From: Dromaius novaehollandiae
Taxonomy: Eukaryota > Chordata > Aves > Casuariiformes > Dromaiidae
Assembly: GCF_036370855.1 (NCBI RefSeq)
Contig: NC_088117.1
Span: 8,866,001-8,930,000 of the forward strand
Reading direction: 5' to 3'
DNA length: 64,000 nucleotides
Position numbers and translations under genes: made by a program. Below, piece by piece: positions 12,801 to 21,361 of this stretch. How positions within the stretch are numbered: position 1 is the stretch's first letter; every line of letters starts with the position of its first letter. The notes under the pieces were generated by a model. It worked only from the letters and a program-made list of their open reading frames with translations, had not been told where the DNA came from and made no database searches.

Positions 12801-15800
12801 AAGGCCAAGCACAGGGGCCAAGCTTGGGGACCAGGCTGGGATGGGGCTGGGGATGTCAGAGCAGCATCAAGCAGCAAAGCTGGGACGAGAGGCCTTGTAG
12901 GAGCTGGGTCCTTCTCTCCATGAATAGTCCCAGGCACATTTGGAGGTATTTTGGGGTCTCCTGTGCCTGTTTGGAGCACTTCCAGGCAGGATGGCGAGAG
13001 CGGGGCCGGGGGACGCGTCCCCTGTCCTCATGTCGCTCCGTCCTCTCGCAGGCAGGCTGTCCCTGAGCGAGGTGCAGCTCACGTCCGCGCGCCCCGGCCC
13101 GGCCTCGTCGGCCGGCTGGGTGGAGGAGTGCGTCTGTCCCGCGGGCTACGCCGGGCAGTTCTGCGAGTCCTGCGCGCCGGGCTTCAAGCGGGAGGTGCCC
13201 TTCGGCGGGCCCTTCGTGGCCTGCGTGCCCTGCGCCTGCAACCGGCACGGCAGCTGCGACCCCCTCGCAGGTGCGTCCCCGGCCGCTGGCCTCCGCCGGC
13301 CCAAAGCCTCGCGCGGATGGGTGACAGCGCGCTGGCGTGTCCCCAAGGGATGCGGGGAGCTATCCGTGACGTTGCAGTACCCAAAACCTGCAAGCTTCAT
13401 TGCCTGGCTGATTATAGGGCCTGGATTCATAACCGCAAAGACAGAAGGAATGGGTTAACTGCAATAACAGTGATGTTTTATAGCTGTTATAGAGGGGTCT
13501 CCTTCGCTGTGAGCGTAGAGGAGAGGACTGGGTGCTGGTCTCCAGAGGCATGGGGGTGCCGAGGTTTTTGCCAGCTGGTTTTCCCTTACGGAGCGGGAGC
13601 AGGTCTGCCGGCGACGCACGTGCCGAGGAGAGCGCCGTGGCCCAGCCAGCTCCCGCAGAGCCGTCTGCAGGAAGCGAAGCCCCCAGCTCCTGCCAACTTC
13701 AAATGCATTGCAAGTGGCAGCGATCTCCGCAGCGGGAGCCGCTCCGCCAGCGGAAGCATCTGGCTTGGTTTAGTCGGGAATGGGGAGGAAGGCTGAAAAC
13801 CGCCGCCGTTTCACATGAACGCCCCCGTGTCGCGATGCCTGCAGCGCCCGCTGGACGCGGCAGCCGAGCCCCAGGTCGATGCAGACCAGAGCTGCGCAGC
13901 CGGGACAGCGCTTGCGGGATGCTGTCTCGGTCCCTATCCATCCCCAGGGAAGCGGCAACTCGGGTTAGAGCCAAAGAGCTGGGAAACAAGGCGATGCCTC
14001 TGGTACCCAGGCAGAGCCCCGGCCGCCGGGGCCCTTGCTGGCAGGCTCCCTTCGGCGAGAAGAGGATGGGAAGGGCTGGAAGAGGCGTTTTTCTCCAGCA
14101 GCCGACGGAAACGGGCCTGCGAGCTCACCCCCTCATCTCGCGGAGCCGGGGCTGGCGTCGCCGACTGACCGCGCTCCCCGGGGACGGGGCCAGGGCTTTG
14201 ATCTCCCTCCCGGCCCTCGCTCTGCCAGGCCCAGCCAGCTCAGACGCTTTGCATTTGTTTTTTCCACCCTTTTCTGCCACCTGTTTTTCCTTTCTTTTTC
14301 CATCGTCCGGCTCCACCCACGTGTGGGGTAAATGGTAAAATGCCTGGAAAAACACCCCTTCCCTCCTGTGTAACCCTGTGGCCCTCCCAGGAGGAACCAA
14401 CCCCACAAATCATAGGGAAAAACCCTCCCAGCCAAGCAAAGCAGCTGCCTGGAGGAGCGGTGGTCCTTGCTGGAGGGAGGTGGGCTTGAAGCATCCTTCC
14501 TCGTCCTCCTCCTCCTCCCCGCAGCTCATTTCTGAAGGCCGTGACTCACCGGCTCGGATCGCAAGGAGACATTTGCCCCCCACTGGGTCGCAGCCCGCCT
14601 GCTTTCCGTGGTGACATGGGCCGCGTGCGGCTGCAAAGAACAGCTTGCTGCTGAGCAGTGTGTTGTCGATCAGCGCAGGCGCCGGCGGCTCTTGCACCCT
14701 TGCCGGTGCGCTGTGCTGGGCACGCTGGCGCTGGCACCCCGCGTCCTGGGCGAAACCTCCTCGCCTGGGTATGCACCGGGCAAAAGGGGAAAATCCCGAT
14801 GGGGAATGTGCAATCCCAGCCTTCCTCGCCCGCTGCAGCCCCGCGCCGGGCTTGGCTCTCCGTCCCTCCCGCGGCCCCGCCGTCGCTGCTCGGGGCCGGG
14901 CTTTCGCAAGCCCTCCGCGCCGTTCTCCTCCCCGCAGGGCACTGCCGCTGCTCGCACCACACCGAAGGGGCCTCCTGCGAGCGCTGCAGCCCCGGCTTCT
15001 ACGGCAACGCCTCGGCGGGCCGCTCGGACGACTGCAAGCCGTGCCCCTGCCCCGGCCGCTCGCCCTGCGCCCAACTCCCCGGCAGCGGCGAGGTCGTGTG
15101 CACCGGCTGCCCGCCGGGCCAGAGAGGTGAGGCCACGGTGATGGGCGGGCGACGGGGCCGCCGGCACCACCGGAGCCCCCCGCGTTTCTGCCCTCCCCAG
15201 GAAAGCGCTGCGAGCTGTGCGACGACGGCTTTTTCGGGGACCCGCTGGGGCAGAGGGGCCCCGCGCGTCCCTGCGCGCCCTGCCAGTGCCACGGCAACGT
15301 GGACCCCAACGCCGTGGGGAACTGCGACCCCGCGTCGGGCCGGTGCCTGCGCTGCCTGCACAACACGACGGGCGAGCGCTGCGAGCGGTGTCGGCGGCAC
15401 TTCTACGGGGACGCGCTGGCGCCCGCGCCCGCTGCCAAGTGCAAGCGTACGTGCAGCCCGGGCTCTGTCCCTGCTCCCCTCCGTCCCCCCCGAGCCCAAA
15501 CCCTCCCGGCAGGGGTGGTAGCGGGTGCCCAGCGGGTTTAGGGGCTGAGCAGGGTGCTGAGCACCCACGGCATGGTGGTCCTGGGAGCGCTCAGGGAGTC
15601 TGTTGCCCTCTCTTCCCGCTGCCATCCTCCTTCCCTGGACATAGCCCAGCCCACGGTGTCCCACGGGAGGATGGGGTGGGGTGGACCCCAGTGTCCCCCT
15701 CCCGACAGCCCCGTGCCGGGACGTGAGCAGTGTTGTGTCCCCCGCAGCGTGTGACTGCAACCCCGCGGGCTCGGCCCCGGGCCAGGAGGGCTGCGATGCC

Positions 15801-18800
15801 GCCACGGGCCAGTGCCGCTGCCTCCCGCACGTGGCGGGCAGGGACTGCGGGCTCTGCCAGCCGGGCTACCACGGCCTGCAGCCCGCCGTGGGCTGCAAGA
15901 GGTACGGGGGCACGAGGGAGCCCTGGGCGGGGGGCACCGGGGGGGTCCCGCGCCCCCGGCTCGGGTCCCTGCTCACCGCCCTCCGCCTCTCGGCGCCAGC
16001 TGCGAGTGCCACCCGGCAGGCTCGCGGGACGGCCGGTGCCACGCGCTCACGGGGCAGTGCTCCTGCCAGCCCGGCGCGGAGGGGACGCGCTGCGACCGCT
16101 GCCAGCACGGCTTCTTCGGCCTCTCCGCCGGCGGCTGCCGAGGTAGCGGGGCCGGCACCCGGGTGCCCGAGCGGGGCGGCAGCGCGGCACGCGCCGGCCC
16201 CTCGCCCTGACGCCGTTGCGCCGCAGCCTGCAGCTGCTCCGCGCTGGGCTCGGCCACGCCGCAGTGCCGCGAGGACGGCGCCTGCGTCTGCCGCCCGGGC
16301 TTCGTGGGCCGCGAGTGCGAGCGGTGCCGGGCCAACTTCTTCCTCGACCCGCCGAGCTCCCGCTGCCGCGAGTGCCCGGCCTGCTACGGGCTGGTGCGGG
16401 ACCAGGTAGGTCGCTCGCCCCGCCGAGATGGGTGCGTGGGGTGCAGCACCCCAACCCGGCACCCCGTGCACCCCACGTGTCGCCCGCAGGCCGAGCGGCT
16501 GAACGCCACGCTGCAGGAGATGGAGGAACGGCTGCAACGAGCAGGCTGCGACGCCCGCGACGGCCGGTGCCCCGGGCTGGGAGAGGCGCCCCGGGCAGAC
16601 GGGCCGGCCGGCCAGCACCTCCTGCGAGGTAGCGGGATGCCTCCTCCCGCGGGGCGCTGGGGGGAGCCGAGCCTCTGCCACCGCCGGGGCCGAGTCCCTG
16701 GGTCCCCTCCCGGGCTGCTCCTTGTCCAGGAGGGACCGTTTCCCACGCCGTTAGCAGCGCACAAGGAGATGCCCAGGGACGAGCCAGCGCCGCGGGCGAG
16801 CTCGGAGCCCCGAGTGCCTCCGCGGGGATCGAGCCTCCGCTTTTGCTGCCCGCAGGTGCCCGGGCCGCCCTGGCCGAGCAGGTGGGGCGGCTGGCCGGCT
16901 CGCTGGGTGCCGCGCGGGGCCGCCTGGGCCGGGCCAGCGGGGCCGCCGGCTGCTCCAGCCACTCCGGCCGCGGTCCCGCCAAGACCTGCGCGCTGCTGTC
17001 GGAGATCGGGGCGGCGCTGCGGTCAGCGCAGCGGGAGATGCAGCGGGCTGCGGACGCGCTGGCTACCACGGTGCGGGCTGCTGCCGGGGGGCTCGGGGGG
17101 GCGCCGGGCTGGGGGGTGGGATGTCATCGGCACCCGCTGGGAGCGAGTGGGTCTGGATGGATGCAGCCCTCCTTGCACCAGAGTTAAGAGAAGCCACGTG
17201 CCTTTCGCACCCCTGTGTGCAACCTCCTCCATCCCTTGCAGAGGTGCCTTTTTGGAGGCTCTTGCCAGGAAAACTGGGGGTTTCTTTGCTCAGACCCCCA
17301 GGAGCGGCAGAGCCCGGGACCGGCGCTGGGCTCGCGGGGTCGCGGTGCCCCCGCTCCCCTGCCAGCCTCTCACCGCTGCTCTTTGCGTTTAAAGGAGATT
17401 CCCCAGGAAATCCCTCAGCTTCCCACGAACTGGAGCCGCCGGGCGCTGGAGGCCCGGGCGCTGGCCGAGAGGTACGTCGGCATGCACGGGCCGCGTCGGC
17501 CACTGCTGGGACCCTCCTTCCCCTCCTGGCTCGGCTCGCGGTGCCGGATGGAGCCGTGGGAGCCCTCAGCCTGGGCTGTGGGGTCCAAGGAGGCTGCTCC
17601 TAATAACCCCTGTGTCCCGGTGCCCTTGTCCCCGCAGCCACGGGGACGCCGCGGCGCGGGTGGAGTCCGCGGCGAGGGGAGCGCTGCGGGCCTCCGAGGC
17701 CGGCCGCGCGCTGCTGCAGAGCCTGCCGGAGGAGGCCGCGACGCTGGAGGCCCAGCGCGAGCTGGAGGCCAGGTGAGGGGCCGGCAAGGCACCGGCAGCC
17801 CCTCGCCTCCAGCCGCGACCTGTCGCAGAAACGGCTCGCAGTGGTTCAGCAGGGCCGGCTGCCCGGTGGGGACGCGGCTGAGTCCTGTCAAACTCGTTAC
17901 GCTGCAGCGCTGCAAAGCAGACAGCCGTGCTGCCCCATGCCGGGGGTGTCTCAGGCTCTTTTCCCCAGCAGTTTTCCCCTGCATCTGTGTCCGGGGCCAA
18001 GTCCCACGCCGTCATCTCCTCCGGTCCTCGGGGCAGTGCAGGACCCGGGTGGACACGGTGTCCTGTCCGCGCAGGTACGAGGAGATCCAGCGGGCGCAGG
18101 AGGAGCTGGGTGCTGGCGTGCTGGAGGCGGTGGCGGAGGCCGAGAGAGCTTTCACAGCCGTCCAGCAGGCAAACGCGGACGTGGCCAAGGAACTGCTGCC
18201 GGTGACCGCTGCGGGGCAGGTGAGCGGCGTTCGGCTCTCGGCACCCACCAGCCCTGACCGGGGCGTCCTTGCTCCGCGCAGCCCCTGGCATCACCCCACA
18301 AGGCGCCCCATCCCCGTGGGTTGTCCCTGGGGTGGCCAAGCACAGGGGGTTGCGTCCCCGCGTCCCCCGCGGTGGCTGAGGAGGCTCTCGCTTCCCCGCT
18401 GTATCAGCGAGGGCTGGCGCCCTGCCCGCGTGCCCCGTGCTTGGCCACACTCCCTCCCCGTGCCGGGGGCCCTGAGGGAGCCTTCTGCGTCTCCGACCCC
18501 ATGGCAGGCGCTGCTGGCCCGGGCCGGGGCCCTGACGCGGGAGCTGGCGGCGCTGGAGCAGGCGGCGGAGGCCGGAGAGCCGCTGGCCCGGCGGGCTGTC
18601 GAGGCTTCCCGCGCGCTGGCGGCCGAGCCGCGCCGGGAGCTGCAGAGGACGCGCGGCTTTGCGCAGGTGAGGCCTGGGGCTGCTGGGGAGAATCGCTGCT
18701 CGCCCGCGTGGGGCGTCCCTGCAAAATAAGCGATGGGGACCCTCCGTCGTAGCCAAACCCCGGGCATGCCGGGGCCACCCCCTCCTGCCTCCCGCGCTGG

Positions 18801-21361
18801 GCGTGGGGAGATGGGGGAGCCTCGGCTCCAGCCAGGGGAGCGGGAGCAGTTTTGGAAGACGTCTCCTTCCCATGCCCACGGATCTCCCAAGGAGCTCAGC
18901 TGCCCAGCGGGAGCCGGCTGGGCCTCACATTTCACAGCTGGAGGCAGCTCTTCTCCTCCTCCTCCCCAGCCTCATCCCTGCTCTCCTCTCCCCAGCTGCG
19001 GGACAGGGCTGCCTCTGCCCGTGCCCAGGCCACCTCGGCGGTGTCGCGCGGCAAAGCTGTGCTCTCCGACGCAGAGTCCCTCCTGGCCAGCCTGGAAGGT
19101 AAAAGGCACCAGCCAGAGCATTTCCCAGCCAGAGCTCAGCTCTGGCCACCTTCCAGGTGGGGTTTGTGCCCGTGCCGCCGTGGCACCCCGGCCCCCCGCA
19201 GCTCCCGGAGGGAGAGGGTGGAGGTGGCCAAGAGCTGAGCTGGGGGTAAAATGTTTTCCAAGGCAGCCAGGTCGGAGCAGGCGCCTGCACACAGGGAGCT
19301 GGCGCATCCCACGTCCTCGAGGAGAGGGAGGGCTGTCACCCGCCCGCAAACACCCAGCCAGGCCGATCGGTGCTTTCCTGCCTCCCTCTCTGCTCCCAGA
19401 GACCGAGGCAGCTCTGGGCAGAAGGGCCCGTGGTGGTGATGGCCGGTCTGTCCCCACAGGCACGCGGAGGGCGCTGGGGCGGCGGAAGGGCCAGGCTGCC
19501 CTGAGCAGGAGGATGGTGCTCGTGCGGGACAGGGCGGTGGCGGAGGCCCGGAGGAAGACTAAACAGGCGGAGAAGATGCTGGGGAACTCCTTGTCCGTCT
19601 CCACCACAGCCAGGAGGACGGCCGGGGAGGCCGAGCAAGTGGCCGGAGAGAGTGCTAAGGTCTGAGGGAAGGGTGCGGGGTGCAGGGAGCCCGTGCCGGG
19701 CTGCGGTGCACGGCCGTGCCGGGCAGCCCTCGGAGCAGAGCCCAGCTTCTCGCAGGCAGGGCCACGGAGCTGCCCCAATACAGCTTCTGCTGCCCCCGGC
19801 GCAGCCCAGCCTTGTCTTCCCAAAGGATGTTGGAAGGACTTTCCACATCCCTGTCCCACCAAACCAGCCCTGATGCTGCCCTGCTACACTCCCGCTCCTT
19901 GAAACACCTTCCCGGCTCCGTTTGCCGTCCCTGGCCTGTGGCAGGCCCAGCCGGAGCCGCACGCAGACGAGGAGGGATGCCCGCGACCGGGGCCCTCTCC
20001 CTGTCTGCTGCCCAGCCTGGCAGCCAGCCGCAGTCCTCCCGGGTGTCCCTGGGTGACTCCCCGTGTCCGTCCCTTTGCAGAGGGCACAGGCTGTGCTGCA
20101 GCAGAGCAAGCAGACGCGCAAGCAGGCCAGCGAGCTCGCCGCGCGCACCAACGAGACCTGGCAGGAGCTCTCCAGACAGGAGCATGTGGCTGAGAAGCTC
20201 AGGGGGGACCTGGAGGAAGCAGAGCAGGTGAGCCAGGTCCCCTCGGGCAGGTCGTATCCTCCCTTTTCCAACCAAAGCCAGGAAGGGGCTTTGCCCAAAG
20301 CACAGGGGGGAACCTGGCTTTTGGGCTTCACTGTACAGGAAATGCCTTGGGCTATTCCTGGGATCCCCTCCCCGCTCCCATCCAGCCAAGGGTCCCCCGG
20401 GTGCCTGATTTGGGTGTCTGTTTTGGAAGGTGAGGACGGAAGCAAATCAGATGGCAAAAAGTCTCCAGGAAGCCCGGGGCTCGCTGCTCTCGGACATCGA
20501 GACCCTGAACGACCTGCTCAGCAGCCTGGGTGAGGCGCGTGGGGAGCCGGTGGTAGGTTCTCCGGGAGCTGCCAGGCTGCCAGGGCCTGAGGCACTCCTG
20601 CTTCCTGGCGCTGGGTAGGGGCCATCCCGGCTGAGCTGGAGATCGCTCTGGATCTTAGCAAAGCTTCTTGAGGGGTCACATCTCAGGGAAAGCCCTCGTG
20701 CAGAAGGGATTGGGGCTTGCTGAACGTGTGTGCTGGAGAAGAAACACTGATTTCCCTTGGCATCTCCAGGTGGAGCAGGGCTGGGTTGAGGGCTCAGGCC
20801 TTTGGGAGCCAAGGGAGGTGCCTGGCTGGGTTTGCTCCTTGTTGCTGGATGGATTTGCTCCAGCTTCTCCTGCTCCGAACCTTTGCAAAGGAGTCAGACC
20901 ATCATCCACCTGTAGCAGAGATGGGCTCAGGCCCTCTCTGGAGCCACAGTCCCATGTGCTTTTTTGTAATCACTGCGCTGCCTCCATGCCCCGCTGCACC
21001 CCCTCCCCGCAGTTTGCCTGGTGCCCCGGGCCCCAGCCTTTGGAGCACGTCCAGAGCCTCTGCTGCCCAGCTCTGTGCTTCTCTCATCGGTGTCCTTGGC
21101 CCTCGCCCAGGCAACCTGGAGCAGGCCGCGCGCGCGGACGTCGTGCTGGACGCCGGCCGTCGGCAGCTGGAGCGCCTGCAGCTGCGCCTGGCCGAGCCGG
21201 GTGCCCTGGCCGGGCGGCTGGGCCGCCTGCAGCGGGAGGCGGAGCGGCAGCAGGAGAAAATCCGGGCGTTCGAGAGCGACCTGGCCGAGATCCGGGCCGA
21301 CAAGCAGAACCTGGAGGCCATTCTGCGGAGCCTGCCCGAGGGCTGCGCCAGCTGGCAGTGA
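3502..21361 (+). CDS. LAMC3: laminin subunit gamma-3, complete, 28 coding exons
   Basis: This is a secreted basement-membrane protein, the gamma chain of laminin heterotrimers. The spliced CDS is 4755 nt (1584 residues; human LAMC3 is about 1575) and every exon phase closes without a stop. Domains: signal peptide 1-24 (hydrophobic [15 protein letters not shown]); LN domain to about 269, with [19 protein letters not shown] and [15 protein letters not shown] modules about 270-490; L4/IV-A domain about 495-665; a second LE run about 670-1020; then a coiled coil to the end (laminin II/I), entered after [12 protein letters not shown]. The nidogen-binding-type NVDPNAV lies in exon 14. The C-terminus GCASWQ keeps the Cys that in other gamma chains bonds the beta chain, but has no Glu after it. 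Assignment to gamma-3 rather than gamma-1 or gamma-2 rests on this C-terminus, the N-terminal LN domain (absent from gamma-2), exon count, and linkage to AIF1L and NUP214. Human LAMC3 mutations cause occipital cortical malformations (established knowledge). Confidence 0.97.
3875..8258 (+). other. LAMC3: LAMC3 intron 1 (4.4 kb)
   Basis: This is the largest LAMC3 intron. Most of it is GC-rich and featureless, but it holds AT-rich islands that stand out: 4480-4620 (with ATGAGTCAC, an AP-1-type site), 5810-5910 (with ATTAATTAGATTA) and 7160-7290 (homeobox- and POU-like words). They are candidate enhancers on composition alone. No further coding exon is seen. Confidence 0.6.
8259..8563 (+). CDS. 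LAMC3: LAMC3 exon 2: LN domain
   Basis: Acceptor CGCCCCAG|GC; reads [20 protein letters not shown] and continues to DGSPALQ before CAG|GTGCTG. This is the most conserved LN core and matches laminin gamma chains almost residue for residue. Ends in phase 0. Confidence 0.95.
8686..8816 (+). CDS. LAMC3: LAMC3 exon 3: end of LN domain
   Basis: Acceptor CTTGCAG|GAG; encodes [18 protein letters not shown] and [12 protein letters not shown], the C-terminal strand of the LN domain. Donor AG|GTGAGG, phase 2. Confidence 0.95.
9254..9420 (+). CDS. LAMC3: LAMC3 exon 4: first LE module
   Basis: Acceptor GTTGTAG|G; encodes [10 protein letters not shown]...[15 protein letters not shown], the laminin EGF-like cysteine pattern. 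Donor C|GTGAGT, phase 1. Confidence 0.95.
9805..9993 (+). CDS. LAMC3: LAMC3 exon 5: second LE module
   Basis: Acceptor TCCCCAG|CT; encodes [12 protein letters not shown], then [10 protein letters not shown] and [12 protein letters not shown], strongly matching gamma-chain LE2. Ends PCRCNAA at donor CAG|GTGCGT, phase 1. Confidence 0.95.
10254..10371 (+). CDS. LAMC3: LAMC3 exon 6: third LE module
   Basis: Acceptor GCGCAG|GC; encodes [19 protein letters not shown] and [16 protein letters not shown]. Donor CG|GTGAGG, phase 2. The following intron is only 79 bp. Confidence 0.93.
10451..10549 (+). CDS. LAMC3: LAMC3 exon 7: fourth LE module, first part
   Basis: Acceptor CGTGCAG|A; encodes [20 protein letters not shown] and ends in CD(R) at donor AG|GTGAGC, phase 2. 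Confidence 0.93.
10752..10888 (+). CDS. LAMC3: LAMC3 exon 8: end of LE4 and the LE half-module before L4
   Basis: Acceptor CTCGCAG|G; encodes [16 protein letters not shown], then [10 protein letters not shown], the truncated LE that leads into the L4 domain in gamma chains. Donor G|GTAGCA, phase 1. Confidence 0.93.
11675..11791 (+). CDS. LAMC3: LAMC3 exon 9: start of L4 (IV-A) domain
   Basis: Acceptor CACGCAG|GG; encodes [18 protein letters not shown], ending ELVDFLAP. Sequence is diverged from gamma-1 but placement, phase 1-1 and open frame support it. Donor G|GTATCG. Confidence 0.87.
12119..12323 (+). CDS. LAMC3: LAMC3 exon 10: L4 domain core
   Basis: Acceptor CATCACAG|AG; encodes [19 protein letters not shown] and [15 protein letters not shown], the aligned core of the gamma L4 domain (gamma-1 has KFLGKQVLSYGQ). 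Donor AG|GTACCG, phase 2. Confidence 0.93.
12566..12678 (+). CDS. LAMC3: LAMC3 exon 11: L4 domain
   Basis: Acceptor CTCCAACAG|G; encodes RLHEAEEG and [18 protein letters not shown]. Donor G|GTAGGT, phase 1. The donor region is repeated downstream as a minisatellite. Confidence 0.93.
12682..12806 (+). repeat. minisatellite, four imperfect ~31-bp copies
   Basis: Copies begin with GGTGAC, GGTGGC, GGTGAG and GGTGAC at 12682, 12714, 12745 and 12775 (unit lengths 32, 31, 30 and 32). Each carries a GTGCA/GTGCG word and most a CCCTGTGC core. The array starts four bases inside LAMC3 intron 11, and the preceding exon 11 end plus donor resembles the copy 3/4 junction, so the unit seems to derive from the splice-donor region itself. 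Confidence 0.7.
13052..13270 (+). CDS. LAMC3: LAMC3 exon 12: end of L4 and following LE
   Basis: Acceptor CTCGCAG|GC; encodes [19 protein letters not shown] then [20 protein letters not shown], matching the gamma-1 L4-to-LE transition. Donor G|GTGCGT, phase 1. Confidence 0.95.
13271..14937 (+). other. LAMC3: LAMC3 intron 12 (1.7 kb)
   Basis: No coding exon is recognised. An AT-rich patch at about 13380-13500 and a pyrimidine-rich patch at 14240-14310 interrupt otherwise GC-rich sequence. Long open frames here look compositional. Confidence 0.6.
14938..15126 (+). CDS. LAMC3: LAMC3 exon 13: LE modules
   Basis: Acceptor CCCGCAG|GG; encodes [20 protein letters not shown] and [12 protein letters not shown]...[12 protein letters not shown]. 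Donor G|GTGAGG, phase 1; the next intron is 74 bp. Confidence 0.95.
15201..15446 (+). CDS. LAMC3: LAMC3 exon 14: LE modules with nidogen-binding motif
   Basis: Acceptor CTCCCCAG|GA; encodes [16 protein letters not shown] and, at 15296-15316, NVDPNAV followed by GNCDP. In gamma-1 the equivalent loop (NIDPNAV) is the nidogen-1 site. Ends CK(P) at donor C|GTACGT, phase 1. Confidence 0.96.
15748..15901 (+). CDS. LAMC3: LAMC3 exon 15: LE module
   Basis: Acceptor CCCGCAG|CG; encodes [15 protein letters not shown] and [15 protein letters not shown]. Donor AG|GTACGG, phase 2. Confidence 0.95.
16000..16142 (+). CDS. LAMC3: LAMC3 exon 16: LE module
   Basis: Acceptor GCGCCAG|C; encodes [20 protein letters not shown] and [16 protein letters not shown]. 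Donor G|GTAGCG, phase 1; next intron 84 bp. Confidence 0.95.
16227..16405 (+). CDS. LAMC3: LAMC3 exon 17: last LE module and entry to coiled coil
   Basis: Acceptor GCCGCAG|CC; encodes [13 protein letters not shown]...[15 protein letters not shown] and ends [14 protein letters not shown], the CxxC motif where the three laminin chains join. Donor CAG|GTAGGT, phase 0. Confidence 0.95.
16490..16628 (+). CDS. LAMC3: LAMC3 exon 18: coiled coil
   Basis: Acceptor CCCGCAG|GCC; encodes [20 protein letters not shown] then a Gly/Pro-rich stretch containing DARDGRCPG. Donor G|GTAGCG, phase 1. Confidence 0.9.
16856..17070 (+). CDS. LAMC3: LAMC3 exon 19: coiled coil
   Basis: Acceptor CCCGCAG|GT; encodes [20 protein letters not shown] and [20 protein letters not shown]. 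Ends at ACG|GTGCGG, phase 0; the donor is weaker than its neighbours. Confidence 0.88.
17395..17471 (+). CDS. LAMC3: LAMC3 exon 20: coiled coil
   Basis: Acceptor GTTTAAAG|GAG; encodes [13 protein letters not shown] then [12 protein letters not shown]. Donor AG|GTACGT, phase 2. Shortest LAMC3 exon. Confidence 0.87.
17638..17772 (+). CDS. LAMC3: LAMC3 exon 21: coiled coil
   Basis: Acceptor CCCCGCAG|C; encodes [20 protein letters not shown] and [14 protein letters not shown]. Donor AG|GTGAGG, phase 2. Confidence 0.9.
18075..18219 (+). CDS. LAMC3: LAMC3 exon 22: coiled coil
   Basis: Acceptor CGCGCAG|G; encodes [20 protein letters not shown] and [19 protein letters not shown]. Donor CAG|GTGAGC, phase 0. 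Confidence 0.92.
18508..18666 (+). CDS. LAMC3: LAMC3 exon 23: coiled coil
   Basis: Acceptor CATGGCAG|GCG; encodes [20 protein letters not shown] and [11 protein letters not shown]. Donor CAG|GTGAGG, phase 0. Confidence 0.92.
18996..19098 (+). CDS. LAMC3: LAMC3 exon 24: coiled coil
   Basis: Acceptor CTCCCCAG|CTG; encodes [20 protein letters not shown] and [10 protein letters not shown]. Donor G|GTAAAA, phase 1. Confidence 0.92.
19460..19659 (+). CDS. LAMC3: LAMC3 exon 25: coiled coil
   Basis: Acceptor TCCCCACAG|GC; encodes [20 protein letters not shown] and ends [17 protein letters not shown]. Donor AAG|GTCTGA, phase 0, is weaker than average. Confidence 0.9.
20081..20227 (+). CDS. LAMC3: LAMC3 exon 26: coiled coil with RGD
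   Basis: Acceptor CTTTGCAG|AGG; encodes [20 protein letters not shown] and [16 protein letters not shown]. An RGD tripeptide (residues 1460-1462, 20201-20209) lies in the heptad region. Donor CAG|GTGAGC, phase 0. Confidence 0.93.
20430..20529 (+). CDS. LAMC3: LAMC3 exon 27: coiled coil
   Basis: Acceptor TTTTGGAAG|GTG; encodes [19 protein letters not shown] and [12 protein letters not shown], close to gamma-1 SLLSIINDLLEQL. Donor G|GTGAGG, phase 1. Confidence 0.93.
21111..21361 (+). CDS. LAMC3: LAMC3 exon 28: end of coiled coil and stop
   Basis: Acceptor CGCCCAG|GC; encodes [20 protein letters not shown] and ends [13 protein letters not shown] before TGA at 21359-21361. The C-terminal Cys is kept. 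The Glu found near the C-terminus of gamma-1 and gamma-2 is absent. Confidence 0.95.

Noticed and set aside
17215-18729. 504-codon open frame on the + strand and a 437-codon frame opposite it
   Set aside because: They run through LAMC3 exons and introns alike in the wrong frames; the spliced LAMC3 reading explains the coding signal.
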